Part shown: piece by piece, positions 53,603-62,978 of the stretch
How the letters are laid out: each line of letters starts with the position of its first letter
Numbering within the stretch: the first letter of the stretch is position 1
Translations under genes and position numbers: made by a program
Assembly: GCF_029815055.1 (NCBI RefSeq)
Contig: NZ_JAPPWA010000001.1
Location: 1-64,000, forward strand
Direction: 5' to 3'
Length of the DNA stretch: 64,000 nucleotides
Source of the DNA: Ignatzschineria sp. RMDPL8A
GTDB taxonomy: Bacteria; Pseudomonadota; Gammaproteobacteria; Cardiobacteriales; Wohlfahrtiimonadaceae
Notes under the pieces: generated by a model
Database searches by the model: none
The model's input: only the letters and a program-made list of their open reading frames with translations
Told to the model about the DNA's origin: nothing

Positions 53603-55350
53603 AACGGTCTCTTACGCGCAATTGAAACAGTAAAAATGCCCCAACGATCAATCACCTGCTCAATCTTCTCAAATCCAGCAGCTTCAACCAATTGATCCAT
53701 CTCAATCTGTGTACGGCGGCGCATCACCCATGGTTTACCATTGCGATGACTTGTCAAAACGCGCGCAATATATTCAAGCTGAGGATGCCACGGTTGTGCG
53801 GTATAGATTAAATATCCTCCCGATTCCATATTGTCATAGATCCCTTTAAGGGAATTGCTCACCAATAGATTATCGCCAAATAATTCATAAAGCCCTGAGA
53901 CAACGGTGAGCGTCGCCCGCTCAGGAAGCGTGGCTAGTTCCTCTCGATTAAACGCATCACCCTTTTCAAATCGGGCAATTTCATGAAGCCCTTTAATCTG
54001 AATCAGCGCGCGCCCTTTTTCAATATTTAATTCACTATAATCCCGTAATAAAATCGATTCTGGTTTAACTCTAAGCTGATTAACCCCATCTAAAATATAG
54101 CGCCCATGCCCTGCCGCCACATCCATAATTCGTACGGCTCGCCCCTCTTTTTGGAGCGCTTCAATGGTTTTAATTAAGCATTGTTCGGCATTGTCTTTAC
54201 GCTTCCGAATACCACGCCATCCGATAGAATTGAGGTAGACAAAATCGGCAAAACGCGCAAAACTTGCCTCTCCTTGGGGTTCATTTTTATAGATATAATC
54301 CAACGTTGAACCTGAGTCAAACCCCGTTTCAAACCCTAACTCTACCCCTTTAGAAATCCGCTTTGCATACTCAACAATCCTTCGAGCCATCCACCAATAG
54401 AACGTTTTCACAAGACCTTTAGGTGGTGCTTGTAACCGTACCAACTCCTCTTTTGTCACCCCGATTCGATCGGCATCTAATAAAGAAGGAAAGCGCAGTG
54501 GCTCTGCAAATGCATCTAAAATAAATTGACGCGCCTTTTCAATGGCAAGATGACGCTCTTTCTCTCCTAGAGTATCGTGATAAAATTTTGGCAAAAGATG
54601 AAACTCTTTTTTCGCCGAACTTAACTTATTAAAAAATTGACGTTGTGGCTGACGACGCACGACATAATCTGAACCAGACACCAACAATTGTGTGGGTACA
54701 TGAATCGAATCAGCATCATCAATTAACCGTTTTGAACTATCATGAAGGTCTAAAAGTAGTCGCACCGAAATTGGTCGCGTAATGAGAGTATCTTGCTTAA
54801 AAGAATCAATTCTTGCAGTATCATGCGTCAAAAGAGAGGGTTTAACATAACTATTAACATAAAAATTTCCCCTCACATTATACATTAAGCGCAACCCAGG
54901 AATTGCAAAGGGCACATATAACTTAATACGAAATGCGGGAGAACCCAAAATCATCGCTCGAATTTTAGGTACGTAATCATGCACCCAGCCCGCCGCAATC
55001 ACGGCGCCTACGCTCTGTCCAACCACGGCAATATCATTATCCGTCAAAGCATGTGTTGCCTTAATATGGCGCATAAAGCATTCTGTATCCTGCAGAATCT
55101 GTGCAAAACTCTCAGCATCACCACGCGCACCTTCAGAGAGACCTAAGCCCCGCTGATCCCATGCAAAAAACTGAAAGTCGGGAAGATTAAATTCCTCGAC
55201 AAGATGCTCAATACGACCGGAATGCTCATGCCCTCGGTGAAACAACACAATCGCAGGTGCCGCATTATCGCCATTGTTTGCTCTCCAATGACGATAAAAA
55301 ATCTCGTTGCCATCATAAGTGAAAAACCTATTCTCGGTCACTTGGCGCAT
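53596..55350 (-). CDS. ynbC: Alpha/beta hydrolase-methyltransferase fusion (YnbC-like)
   Basis: A protein of 584 residues with two enzyme domains. The hydrolase half has the nucleophile Ser113 in GQSVG and a HRGHEHSGRIEHL cap region. The SAM-dependent methyltransferase half has the motif I DVAAGHGRY at about 400. It matches E. coli YnbC in length and layout, where the reaction is not known. I chose the ATG at 55350 with GGAG 9 bases upstream; a TTG start five codons earlier lies within that site. It leads an operon of three or four genes. Confidence 0.83.
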   Translation of the reverse strand: MRQVTENRFFTYDGNEIFYRHWRANNGDNAAPAIVLFHRGHEHSGRIEHLVEEFNLPDFQFFAWDQRGLGLSEGARGDAESFAQILQDTECFMRHIKATHALTDNDIAVVGQSVGAVIAAGWVHDYVPKIRAMILGSPAFRIKLYVPFAIPGLRLMYNVRGNFYVNSYVKPSLLTHDTARIDSFKQDTLITRPISVRLLLDLHDSSKRLIDDADSIHVPTQLLVSGSDYVVRRQPQRQFFNKLSSAKKEFHLLPKFYHDTLGEKERHLAIEKARQFILDAFAEPLRFPSLLDADRIGVTKEELVRLQAPPKGLVKTFYWWMARRIVEYAKRISKGVELGFETGFDSGSTLDYIYKNEPQGEASFARFADFVYLNSIGWRGIRKRKDNAEQCLIKTIEALQKEGRAVRIMDVAAGHGRYILDGVNQLRVKPESILLRDYSELNIEKGRALIQIKGLHEIARFEKGDAFNREELATLPERATLTVVSGLYELFGDNLLVSNSLKGIYDNMESGGYLIYTAQPWHPQLEYIARVLTSHRNGKPWVMRRRTQIEMDQLVEAAGFEKIEQVIDRWGIFTVSIARKRPLC

Positions 55351-55590
55351 AATTAACGTCTCCAAAAGTTATCAATCGTTAACATTATTTATACAACCAC
55401 ATGAAATTGAGTTCAAGTAATTATTATACGTTACGATCATTTGAGGTGACTCAAATCAATCTCGCCTCAAACACCCCTCTTAATCTTATAAAATCATTTA
55501 ACGATAGACTTAAAATCAATGGGATAAAATTGAATAAATCCCGTATACTCAAGCATCATTCCCTATTGCAATATTATTTAGGATTTAGAA

Positions 55591-56256
55591 ATGCACTCTC
55601 TTTCAGTCAATGGCATTAATCTTCATTACACCAAGCGTGGATCGGGCGATCCGCTTATTTTATTGCATGGAAATGGGGAGGATTTAACGATTTTTGATCC
55701 GCTTGCAGAAAAACTGGCGGAGCATTTTACTGTCTACGCGATCGATAGCCGTAATCATGGAAAGAGTGAGAAAACCGATCAGTATCATTATGAAACGATG
55801 CGTGATGATATTTTAGAATTTATCGAGGTTTTAAACATTAAAACCCCGCATATGCTCGGCTTTAGTGATGGCTCAATTGTAACGATGTTGATGGCGATTA
55901 AAGCGCAAAATAGGCTGAATCGGCTCATTCTGCTTGGGCCAAATTTAACCCCTGATGATCTCACCGATGCGTGTCTGCGTTATGTGCGAATCTTATATAC
56001 CAAGACTCAAGATCCGCTCTATAAAATGATGATGGACGAGCCCAATATTACGCCAGATGAGCTAAAAAATGTGCAGAACCGGACGCTTGTTATCGGCGCT
56101 GAAAATGATCTTTACAAACCAATGACCTTTGAGCGGATCGTCGGCGCACTACCTCATAGCGAGCTAACCATCATCAAAGGTCATGATCATGGAAGTTATA
56201 TTGTCAATAATGATCTCATTTATGAGGACGTTTTTACCTTCCTCACACAAGATTAA
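55591..56256 (+). CDS. Alpha/beta hydrolase
   Basis: A 221-residue cytosolic hydrolase. The oxyanion motif HGNGED lies at 26-31, the nucleophile Ser92 in GFSDGS, and a GAENDLYKP block plus GHDHGSYI carry the likely acid and base residues. The cap domain is short. The substrate is unknown; a small ester is likely. It ends directly against the stop codon of the ecotin gene on the other strand. Confidence 0.83.
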   Translation: MHSLSVNGINLHYTKRGSGDPLILLHGNGEDLTIFDPLAEKLAEHFTVYAIDSRNHGKSEKTDQYHYETMRDDILEFIEVLNIKTPHMLGFSDGSIVTMLMAIKAQNRLNRLILLGPNLTPDDLTDACLRYVRILYTKTQDPLYKMMMDEPNITPDELKNVQNRTLVIGAENDLYKPMTFERIVGALPHSELTIIKGHDHGSYIVNNDLIYEDVFTFLTQD

Positions 56257-56730
56257 TTATTTCTGCTCAGCATCGTGAACAAGCACATTCGCCTGCCAGA
56301 TGCGATATTTCACTTCAGTGCCTTCAGGGGTATAGACCACAATCGGAAGACGGCTGTTATAGCGTACGAGATCTTGCCCTTGAAGCGTTACAAACTCCTG
56401 CTTTTTATCAGCATCGGCACAGGCCATTAAGGTACTCATCGGGCCTTTTAATTCAGACACTTCATAATAGTTATAGCCAAATCCTTCAACGGTTTTCTCG
56501 GTCATTTCACCGCCAAAAAAGTGGTGATTACAATCGGTTTCAATCGTTTTACCCACCAATAATTCCACTTTTGCCGTGTATTCATCAGGGAGTGCGGGAA
56601 GCTCAATCACATGGCGCACCTGCCCTTCGCCGGCTTCAGGAAAAGATTTTAAAGTATCGGCATCTGCCGCTTGGCCATAGGACATAAAAAAGATTCCTGA
56701 TAACGTTAATAATGTTTTTGAAAATTTCAT
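56257..56730 (-). CDS. eco: Ecotin, periplasmic serine protease inhibitor
   Basis: A 157-residue inhibitor that blocks trypsin-like, chymotrypsin-like and elastase-type proteases. It has a signal peptide (MSYGQA/A). The disulfide pair is Cys67 and Cys104. The reactive loop is STLMAC, so by alignment the P1 residue is Leu101 in place of the Met of E. coli ecotin. The LPIVVYTPEG block and KYRIW end are conserved. It likely guards against host proteases such as neutrophil elastase. Confidence 0.93.
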   Translation of the reverse strand: MKFSKTLLTLSGIFFMSYGQAADADTLKSFPEAGEGQVRHVIELPALPDEYTAKVELLVGKTIETDCNHHFFGGEMTEKTVEGFGYNYYEVSELKGPMSTLMACADADKKQEFVTLQGQDLVRYNSRLPIVVYTPEGTEVKYRIWQANVLVHDAEQK

Positions 56731-57296
56731 ATTTGCCTATCCTTCTATTATGGATGAATCGTACGGCGCGCCTTGTGGGCACATTTGCGTACGTGATCCC
56801 TTCAGTGTAAACGGTTTTTCGCCCAGTTTAAAGCGTTTTATGCGGAAAACAGCGCTCTGATTTATAAATCAAATCATGAACGATCAAAGAGATAATTCAG
56901 TAAATTGCGAAAGAGAGATCCCTCTTCAAGTAAAACGCTGACAAGCTCTGTCTGAAAACAGAAGTCGATCGATGCTAAAAAGGGATAGAGGTATACCGTC
57001 ACAATACCGATAAAATTTCCGCGTGCAGTGAGCGTTAAAACCGCTTATTAAAAGCGATGGTGCGATCACTCTACAAAACTGTGCAAATCCCCCTTCAATT
57101 TAAATTAATCAACAAACAACTTATCTCATTAATATTAACTATAATAGATTAATTGTCGTCAATCTAATGGCAAATAGCCGAGGTTTTTCACTAAAATGAT
57201 GTATATTGAAAGAATAAAGACACCTCTATTTTGCAATATTCATCGATTTTATTTCGTTTATTCAGTTCCTTTATTTAGTTACTCAGGAGAGCCATT
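56731..57296. other. Non-coding region between ecotin and PilY1
   Basis: About 565 bases. No gene is seen. It must contain the ecotin and pilY1 promoters. A palindrome GATTTATAAATC lies at 56859-56870. The right end is AT-rich and leads to AGGAG before pilY1. Confidence 0.45.
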
Positions 57297-60200
57297 ATGC
57301 GAACTCATCCGTTCATGCGCACTAACCGATTAAAAGCGTTATGGAGACGATCTCTTCTTACAATAATCTCCCCTTTTTTAATGACGGCAGCGATGGCTAA
57401 TACGCCATTTGAGCCGGCGCAAACGCCACTTACCTATGTAAAACCGCCAAAACCCAATGTCATTGTATTTATGGATAATAGTGGCGCAATGGCGAGCAAT
57501 TCGCGCAGTGAAGGCGTTGTATGGATGAAAGATGAGCAACACTGGCGCAATTTTGAGAACTCTCTGCGATCAAATCCCTCTATTTTAAAAAATACACCCT
57601 ACGAAAAAACGAACTACATGAACGTAAGACCTTACGGTCTTGCGCAGATTTTATTGGCGCAAATGATCAATGATTACTCACAAAACATGTACTTTGGATT
57701 TTCTCACTTTTTAGCAAGAAGCCCTCATAATGCAGCGGCTTCATACTATGTCGGACAAAAGCAAAACAACACTATACTGAAATACACAGGGCCAGACCAA
57801 GAGGTGAAAAGCAATCGTAAAGTCTACGATCAAGATTACGCTACCCACGAGGCTTTTTTATATATTCCGCTGACCGATATTTCCGATGAGGCTAAAAAAG
57901 AGGCGGTGATTGATCGCATCTATAAAAATATCCCCCGTGTAGAAGATAGTAAATTCAATGCAATCTATCATCGAGAAGGCAAGCGCTATCAGCCATTTCA
58001 TACCTTTGCCTTTACCACCTATGAGCTTGCTAAATATCTTCGAGGCTATGGCACCTATAAAAAAGGAAGCCCCATCCCATTACCTCAATTGAAGGGAGGA
58101 AAGTGGGTACCTAATATTAATCTTCATGGCTCGAATTTTCAGTTTTGGACTAAACCTGAATGGGAGGTTCATGAGTATCCACAACGTTATCGTTGCCAAG
58201 AAAATCATATTATCATTGTCGGATTATCGTATCGTCATATGGGGGATGGCTACTATGGAGTCGTTCCTCATGATGATATTTTATCGGACGGATATTGCAA
58301 TTGGTGTATGGGAAAACAGAATTTAAGTAAAAACTTTAAACGCATTCTCGCGGAAGACCCAAACAATTTTGGTGGTGGCTATGACATCATCTCACGCAGT
58401 TTTGATATGAATCGATTAGCAAAGCAGCTCAAAGCGGTTGATATGCGTTATGAAAAAGGGCATCTTGAATCGGCTCGTCCTGAATTTGATGATGCGGGCA
58501 AAGCCTGGACAGATGAAGGCTCTAAACAGATGAATATCACCCTTCACGCAATTCAGCTCGGTAAATGGGACTTAAAAAATCCCTCTCTAAAAAATACTGG
58601 CATTGATTTAGTGAAAATGGCGGATGTATCGGGCGGTGTAGGACGAACCGTGATTGATCATATTCAATTTAGCAATGCAATGAATGATATTTTTGGTTCC
58701 ATCATTCCTGAAAAGAAATTTGACACAAAAATCAACGATGGCCCTTACATAACGCTCAATAGTATCGCCTACCAAAGCACCTACGATGCCAATCGCTGGG
58801 CGGGAAAGGTGAAAGCGATGCAAGTAGTCAATCCTAATAAAGACGAACCTCTCAAACCCGGTGAGCTAATTCGCTATAAAGAGTTATGGAGTACCGACAA
58901 AACTTTTAGAGCTCAAAAAGAGAGCAACTATCGTTACAATCCCTTTAAAGCGTTGCAAAGTAATCAGGGTTCTGTTTCAGAGTTGCCTTTAAATCAGGCC
59001 ACTCATATCTCTAATAATATGAAAAACTGGATTATGTATGGTCGCTCTGATAATAATTTCCCTCTACGCAATAGAGCGACATTGATGGACGATATCATCC
59101 ATTCAAATATGCTCTATTTTAGACCAGATATCTTCTATGGCAATATGAATCAATATCCACAAGCCCTGCGAGACTCTCTATTACGTAAAGGCCTAGATGA
59201 GCGGACTGGGCGGAATAATCAAAATCGTTTAATCATTGGCTCTAACGATGGTTTGATCAATATTATTCGCGCCGAAAAAGATAGTATTCGCCCACAAGGG
59301 GGAAGCAATTCTCCCGTTGCAAGAGGGGAGCGTGAAAAAGCATTTTTAGTCGATACCATTGCGCAACAAAATGAATTAGATAACGTGCTCAATATCTCGT
59401 ACAATCATAAATTCTCTATGGATGGTAAAAATCATCTCTTTGATTACCTCTACGCTCCTGCCGATTTATATAATGCAAGCGCCGACGAAATCAAGCTCTA
59501 TGGTCTCTCCCTTTCTATGCAAGGTGCGGGCGGTAAAGGGCTTGTTGTAAACTCGATTACACCTCAAGGCAATATTAAAGGGTTTCTCTATATCGATACC
59601 AACACCCCGGGGTTTGAAGACTTAGGTTATACTCTGACCGACCCCGATTTTACTGCGACAACCACCCTTTTATCCGATGGATCGCCCTATCGCACAGCCA
59701 CCATTGTCCTTGGGAATGGGTATGGTAGTAAAAGTGACCGAAGCGTTGTATATATCTTAACGATCGACCCCGAAAGCTCAACCTCACCCATCGCCGATCT
59801 ACAACGCATCTATCTTAATAAAGCAAGTAGCGAATTTAGTGGCGGTGCTGGCTCACCAGCCCTTCTCACAAGCCAAGCAGATGTTGGAGGAAAGCAATAT
59901 TCCGTAATCGATGCCATTTACGTTGGTGACCTTAAAGGGGGGTTATATCGAATCACCTTCCCTGATCGGGATATTACCACTTACCGTTATGGCAAACCCA
60001 AGGTTGTGAAGATATTCCAAGACCCCAACAATCATCCCATTCACGCTCAACCGACCGTTGCAAAAGACAGTCGAGGGCAAACTTGGGTCTTCTTTGGAAC
60101 CGGATTAGCGGCACGTACTAGCGATAAATATACTCAAGATACCTTCCATTATTATGGTCTGCGTGACGATGTGGAAAATAGTGCCGATCGAATCTATTCA

Positions 60201-60821
60201 AGTGAATTGCTCGTACAGAAAATGACACGAAAAATCGCCTCAAAAGTAGGCTCTAGCTTTAGCGGGGTTTCAAATGAATATACGGTTCAATTTGAAAATA
60301 ACATGCCTGGAAGTCTCTTAAGCGATCAATATCGTGGATGGGTACTCCCCTTAAAAACGGCAGACGAAATCAGTCGTGGCGAGCGCATTATCTCCCCTTC
60401 GTTCTACTTCACTAAATCGCCCGGCGTGATCGGCATTCGAACATGGGGAATCATTCCCGCTACCGACGCTCTTGAGGCAGATGACCCCTGTTTAGATGAT
60501 CGAAATATATCAAAACTGCTCTTTTTAGATATGTGGACTGGCAATCAAGCCAAAAACTCTAATGGCAATCTTGTTACAGGTTATTCCAGTGAAGATGGAC
60601 TCTACGGTGAGGCACAAGGGAAAGATGTGATTATCGGCAATCCTTCCGGTGGCCGAGGCGATATGAGTTCTCCCCAACCTGAAGGAGGACCCGATTTTGG
60701 AGTTCCCATCTGTGAGTCTGGTGTTACAGCCAACACTCCTGGCAATCAAGAGATATGTCTTGAGCACTTTAACAGCGATGACACCTTATCGAAAGGCCGT
60801 CTATATTTGAGAAATATTTAA
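57297..60821 (+). CDS. pilY1: PilY1-type type IV pilus tip adhesin
   Basis: A 1174-residue exported protein. The signal peptide is long (basic to residue 19, cleaved near AMA/NT at 35). A von Willebrand A-like domain runs about 54-470, with the MIDAS at Asp60-Asn-Ser62-Gly-Ala64; the usual second Ser is Ala64. Then the PilY1 beta-propeller domain follows (NDGLINIIRAE, GDLKGGLYRITF segments). Near the C-terminus an RGD triplet lies at 1120-1122. AGGAG precedes the ATG. PilY1 sits at the pilus tip and supports pilus extension and adhesion. Minor pilin genes (fimT, pilV, pilW, pilX, pilE) usually lie next to it but are absent. Confidence 0.85.
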   Translation: MRTHPFMRTNRLKALWRRSLLTIISPFLMTAAMANTPFEPAQTPLTYVKPPKPNVIVFMDNSGAMASNSRSEGVVWMKDEQHWRNFENSLRSNPSILKNTPYEKTNYMNVRPYGLAQILLAQMINDYSQNMYFGFSHFLARSPHNAAASYYVGQKQNNTILKYTGPDQEVKSNRKVYDQDYATHEAFLYIPLTDISDEAKKEAVIDRIYKNIPRVEDSKFNAIYHREGKRYQPFHTFAFTTYELAKYLRGYGTYKKGSPIPLPQLKGGKWVPNINLHGSNFQFWTKPEWEVHEYPQRYRCQENHIIIVGLSYRHMGDGYYGVVPHDDILSDGYCNWCMGKQNLSKNFKRILAEDPNNFGGGYDIISRSFDMNRLAKQLKAVDMRYEKGHLESARPEFDDAGKAWTDEGSKQMNITLHAIQLGKWDLKNPSLKNTGIDLVKMADVSGGVGRTVIDHIQFSNAMNDIFGSIIPEKKFDTKINDGPYITLNSIAYQSTYDANRWAGKVKAMQVVNPNKDEPLKPGELIRYKELWSTDKTFRAQKESNYRYNPFKALQSNQGSVSELPLNQATHISNNMKNWIMYGRSDNNFPLRNRATLMDDIIHSNMLYFRPDIFYGNMNQYPQALRDSLLRKGLDERTGRNNQNRLIIGSNDGLINIIRAEKDSIRPQGGSNSPVARGEREKAFLVDTIAQQNELDNVLNISYNHKFSMDGKNHLFDYLYAPADLYNASADEIKLYGLSLSMQGAGGKGLVVNSITPQGNIKGFLYIDTNTPGFEDLGYTLTDPDFTATTTLLSDGSPYRTATIVLGNGYGSKSDRSVVYILTIDPESSTSPIADLQRIYLNKASSEFSGGAGSPALLTSQADVGGKQYSVIDAIYVGDLKGGLYRITFPDRDITTYRYGKPKVVKIFQDPNNHPIHAQPTVAKDSRGQTWVFFGTGLAARTSDKYTQDTFHYYGLRDDVENSADRIYSSELLVQKMTRKIASKVGSSFSGVSNEYTVQFENNMPGSLLSDQYRGWVLPLKTADEISRGERIISPSFYFTKSPGVIGIRTWGIIPATDALEADDPCLDDRNISKLLFLDMWTGNQAKNSNGNLVTGYSSEDGLYGEAQGKDVIIGNPSGGRGDMSSPQPEGGPDFGVPICESGVTANTPGNQEICLEHFNSDDTLSKGRLYLRNI

Positions 60822-60850
60822 CGGCCCAATAAGCGCATTTAAGACAATAA

Positions 60851-60884
60851 AAATCCCTCTGCTAGTTACCTAACAGAGGGATTT
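60851..60884. terminator. Bidirectional terminator between pilY1 and tRNA-Ser
   Basis: AAATCCCTCTG pairs with CAGAGGGATTT around a 12-base loop. T-rich sequence follows on the minus strand (TTTTTATT). Confidence 0.7.
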
Positions 60885-60889
60885 AAGTC

Positions 60890-60980
60890 TGGCGGAGAAA
60901 GAGGGATTCGAACCCTCGATACGCTATGAACGTATACCCGCTTTCCAGGCGAGCGCCTTCAACCACTCGGCCACTTCTCC
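60890..60980 (-). tRNA. tRNA-Ser (GGA)
   Basis: A 91-base tRNA with a long variable arm, typical of Ser. It starts GGAGAAGTGGCCGAG and has encoded CCA. The anticodon loop CTGGAAA gives GGA. The T loop GGTTCGAATCC is canonical. Confidence 0.95.
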
Positions 60981-60997
60981 TTTTACACAAGGGCTAT

Positions 60998-61026
60998 AAG
61001 ATACCCTATTTTTTATGAAACTACAA
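60998..61026 (-). promoter_or_regulatory. Promoter of tRNA-Ser
   Basis: Minus strand TTGTAG, 17 bases, TATCTT. The tRNA 5' end lies about 17 bases further on. Confidence 0.5.
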
Positions 61027-61047
61027 CCTATCGGCGCCGATTTTAGC

Positions 61048-61824
61048 TTAGCCGTTGATCAGTTTTAAGGTTTTTGCATGAACCTCGGGCGTTGCCGCTA
61101 AAATACTGCTGGTTTCAAGAGAGAGTTTGTCCCCTTCTAAGGTGGTCACGACCCCGCCCGCTTCTTCCACAATGATTGAAAGTGCGGCAATATCGAGAAT
61201 ATTGACATCGGATTCCACAATAAGGTCGAGTGAACCTTGCGCTAATAGATGATAGTGCAGGAAGTCACCAAATCCGCGTGTTGAGTTCACTTGTTTGATG
61301 AGTTCGCCATAATTGTTCCAGCGAGCTGAGTCTTGCGCAAGCGATTTCAAGTTCCCCGATGAGAGTACGACGTTTGAAAATTCGGTAATATCGCTCACCG
61401 ACAGGCGCTCACCATTTTCACGGAATGCTCCTTCGCCTCGCACCGCATAAAATTGCTCACCATTATTAAACGACGGCGCCGTTGAGACTCCTAAGATAAT
61501 CTCCCCTTTATACATGAGCGCAATTTGGCATGAGAAAAACGGACGGCGACGCACAAATGCTTTGGTGCCATCGATCGGGTCAACGAGCCATACATAATCG
61601 GAATCGATGTTCGATTTACCCTCTTCCTCCCCGAAAAATCCGTGGTCTGGAAAGTGCTTAGAGATATGCGCACGAATCGCCTGTTCTACCGCGACGTCCA
61701 CTTCGGTAACGGGCGTCATGTCTGCTTTGATGGTAATCTTAAATGCATTTTTATCATATTCAGTTGCAATAATATTACGGGCAATGGATGCCGCTTCTTT
61801 TGCGCACTCTAAAAATTTTTGCAT
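61048..61824 (-). CDS. Inositol monophosphatase family phosphatase (HisN-like)
   Basis: A 258-residue Mg-dependent phosphatase. The catalytic set is complete: Glu66-Glu67 in GEEEG, Asp82 and Asp85 in DPIDGT, and the third-motif Asp in VNILDIAAL. It fits histidinol-phosphate phosphatase HisN or a related phosphatase; the substrate cannot be decided from sequence. It contrasts with the dead SuhB paralogue at 18767-19531. It is divergent from the PhnD-like gene. Confidence 0.85.
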   Translation of the reverse strand: MQKFLECAKEAASIARNIIATEYDKNAFKITIKADMTPVTEVDVAVEQAIRAHISKHFPDHGFFGEEEGKSNIDSDYVWLVDPIDGTKAFVRRRPFFSCQIALMYKGEIILGVSTAPSFNNGEQFYAVRGEGAFRENGERLSVSDITEFSNVVLSSGNLKSLAQDSARWNNYGELIKQVNSTRGFGDFLHYHLLAQGSLDLIVESDVNILDIAALSIIVEEAGGVVTTLEGDKLSLETSSILAATPEVHAKTLKLING

Positions 61825-62048
61825 AGCTCTCTAGCCTTTTTTCTCTCATAGAATAAATAACAATTATAGAAATAATGCTCTAAAGAAAGGGGACTTAATC
61901 AGAGTCAAGCTCGGCCCGATTAACTCTTAATTTCTTATGCATTTTCTTAAAAAATAGTCTATCATGGTTAAATCAATATATACATAGAGCAGACCGCGTC
62001 GGCCAATTTTTATTGTATGTTTTAGCTTTTAAACAAAGGAACCGTTTT

Positions 62049-62810
62049 ATGTCATCGATCTCTTTTTCTATTGCCCCAGATGTCTCACCACAGCGTCTCC
62101 CTGGTTGGCATTTGTTCAGCAGCTGGCTCCAACGCAAAACAGGCGAAGGAATCAGTGTATTGGAGTATATTTCGTTTGATGATCAAAAGCAGGCATTACT
62201 CGACGGTAAAATCGATCTTCTTTATGCAAACCCGTATGATGCGGGCTGGTTAATTCGCGAACAAAAATTTATTGCACTTGCACAGCCAGCGTCGGATGTT
62301 GCGGAAGTGACCATCGTCACTAAAAAAGGTGGCGATATTACAAAGGTTGAAGATCTGCAAACGGATCTTAAAGTCTCTGCAGCAATGAACGCAGACCTTC
62401 GTACCTTAGGTACTATCCTGCTTGAACCTGCAAACTTAACCAAAGATGACATCACGTTTATCGATACATCAAACCACATTTTAGCGATTAAAGAGCTCTT
62501 AAAAGGCAACTCGCAAGTGGCGATGCTTCCAACGGATATCTATCGCGGTTTAAGTAAAATTGTTGCAAGCCAATTAGAGAGCTTAGTGGCAACAGAACCT
62601 GAAGATATCGCAACGGTTGCTCACTGCTTTGTGCTTTCACCCGCGTTTGCAGAAAAAGCAGAACTCCTAAAAGAGACGCTTCGCACCATGCATGAAGATG
62701 ATAATGGTAAATCAGTATTAGAAGACTTAAAAGTGGATCACTGGAAAATTTTAGACAGTGAAGACGACATCACCTTTATGATCGACCTAATCTATACCTT
62801 ACAGATTTAA
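62049..62810 (+). CDS. PhnD-like substrate-binding-fold protein without signal peptide
   Basis: A 253-residue protein of the phosphate/phosphonate ABC transporter binding-protein family. The start segment (SFSIAPDVSPQRLPGW), the YANPYDAGWL block and MLPTDIYRG are typical. It begins without a signal peptide or lipobox, and no transporter gene is near. It is therefore probably cytosolic. AAAGGA lies 6 bases before the ATG at 62049; an ATG 36 bases upstream has no such site. The role could be binding a phosphorylated or anionic ligand as a sensor. This is an inference. Confidence 0.75.
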   Translation: MSSISFSIAPDVSPQRLPGWHLFSSWLQRKTGEGISVLEYISFDDQKQALLDGKIDLLYANPYDAGWLIREQKFIALAQPASDVAEVTIVTKKGGDITKVEDLQTDLKVSAAMNADLRTLGTILLEPANLTKDDITFIDTSNHILAIKELLKGNSQVAMLPTDIYRGLSKIVASQLESLVATEPEDIATVAHCFVLSPAFAEKAELLKETLRTMHEDDNGKSVLEDLKVDHWKILDSEDDITFMIDLIYTLQI

Positions 62811-62841
62811 TCGAACACACGATTTTCGTGTACAAGATGCC

Positions 62842-62874
62842 AAGAGCCATTGAGTAATCAGTGGCTCTTTTTTT
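62842..62874 (+). terminator. Terminator of the PhnD-like gene
   Basis: AAGAGCCA pairs with TGGCTCTT around a 12-base loop, and a T run follows. Confidence 0.75.
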
Positions 62875-62915
62875 ATGCCTCAATCTATCCGTCGATAAAA
62901 AATCAATGGGCAATA

Positions 62916-62959
62916 AAAAAGCGATCTCTAACCAGTAAAACTGACTACGATCGCTTTTT
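62916..62959. terminator. Bidirectional terminator between PhnD-like gene and glyQ
   Basis: AAAAAGCGATC pairs with GATCGCTTTTT, with an inner CAGT/ACTG stem. The minus-strand copy ends glyQ. The stem is shared with the nadX terminator at 40178. Confidence 0.75.
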
Positions 62960-62978
62960 ATAAATCTGATGGAGCTAA

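Noticed and set aside
55401-55619. Plus-strand open frame of 72 codons before the hydrolase gene
   Set aside because: It overlaps the hydrolase start, has no ribosome binding site and a random composition.
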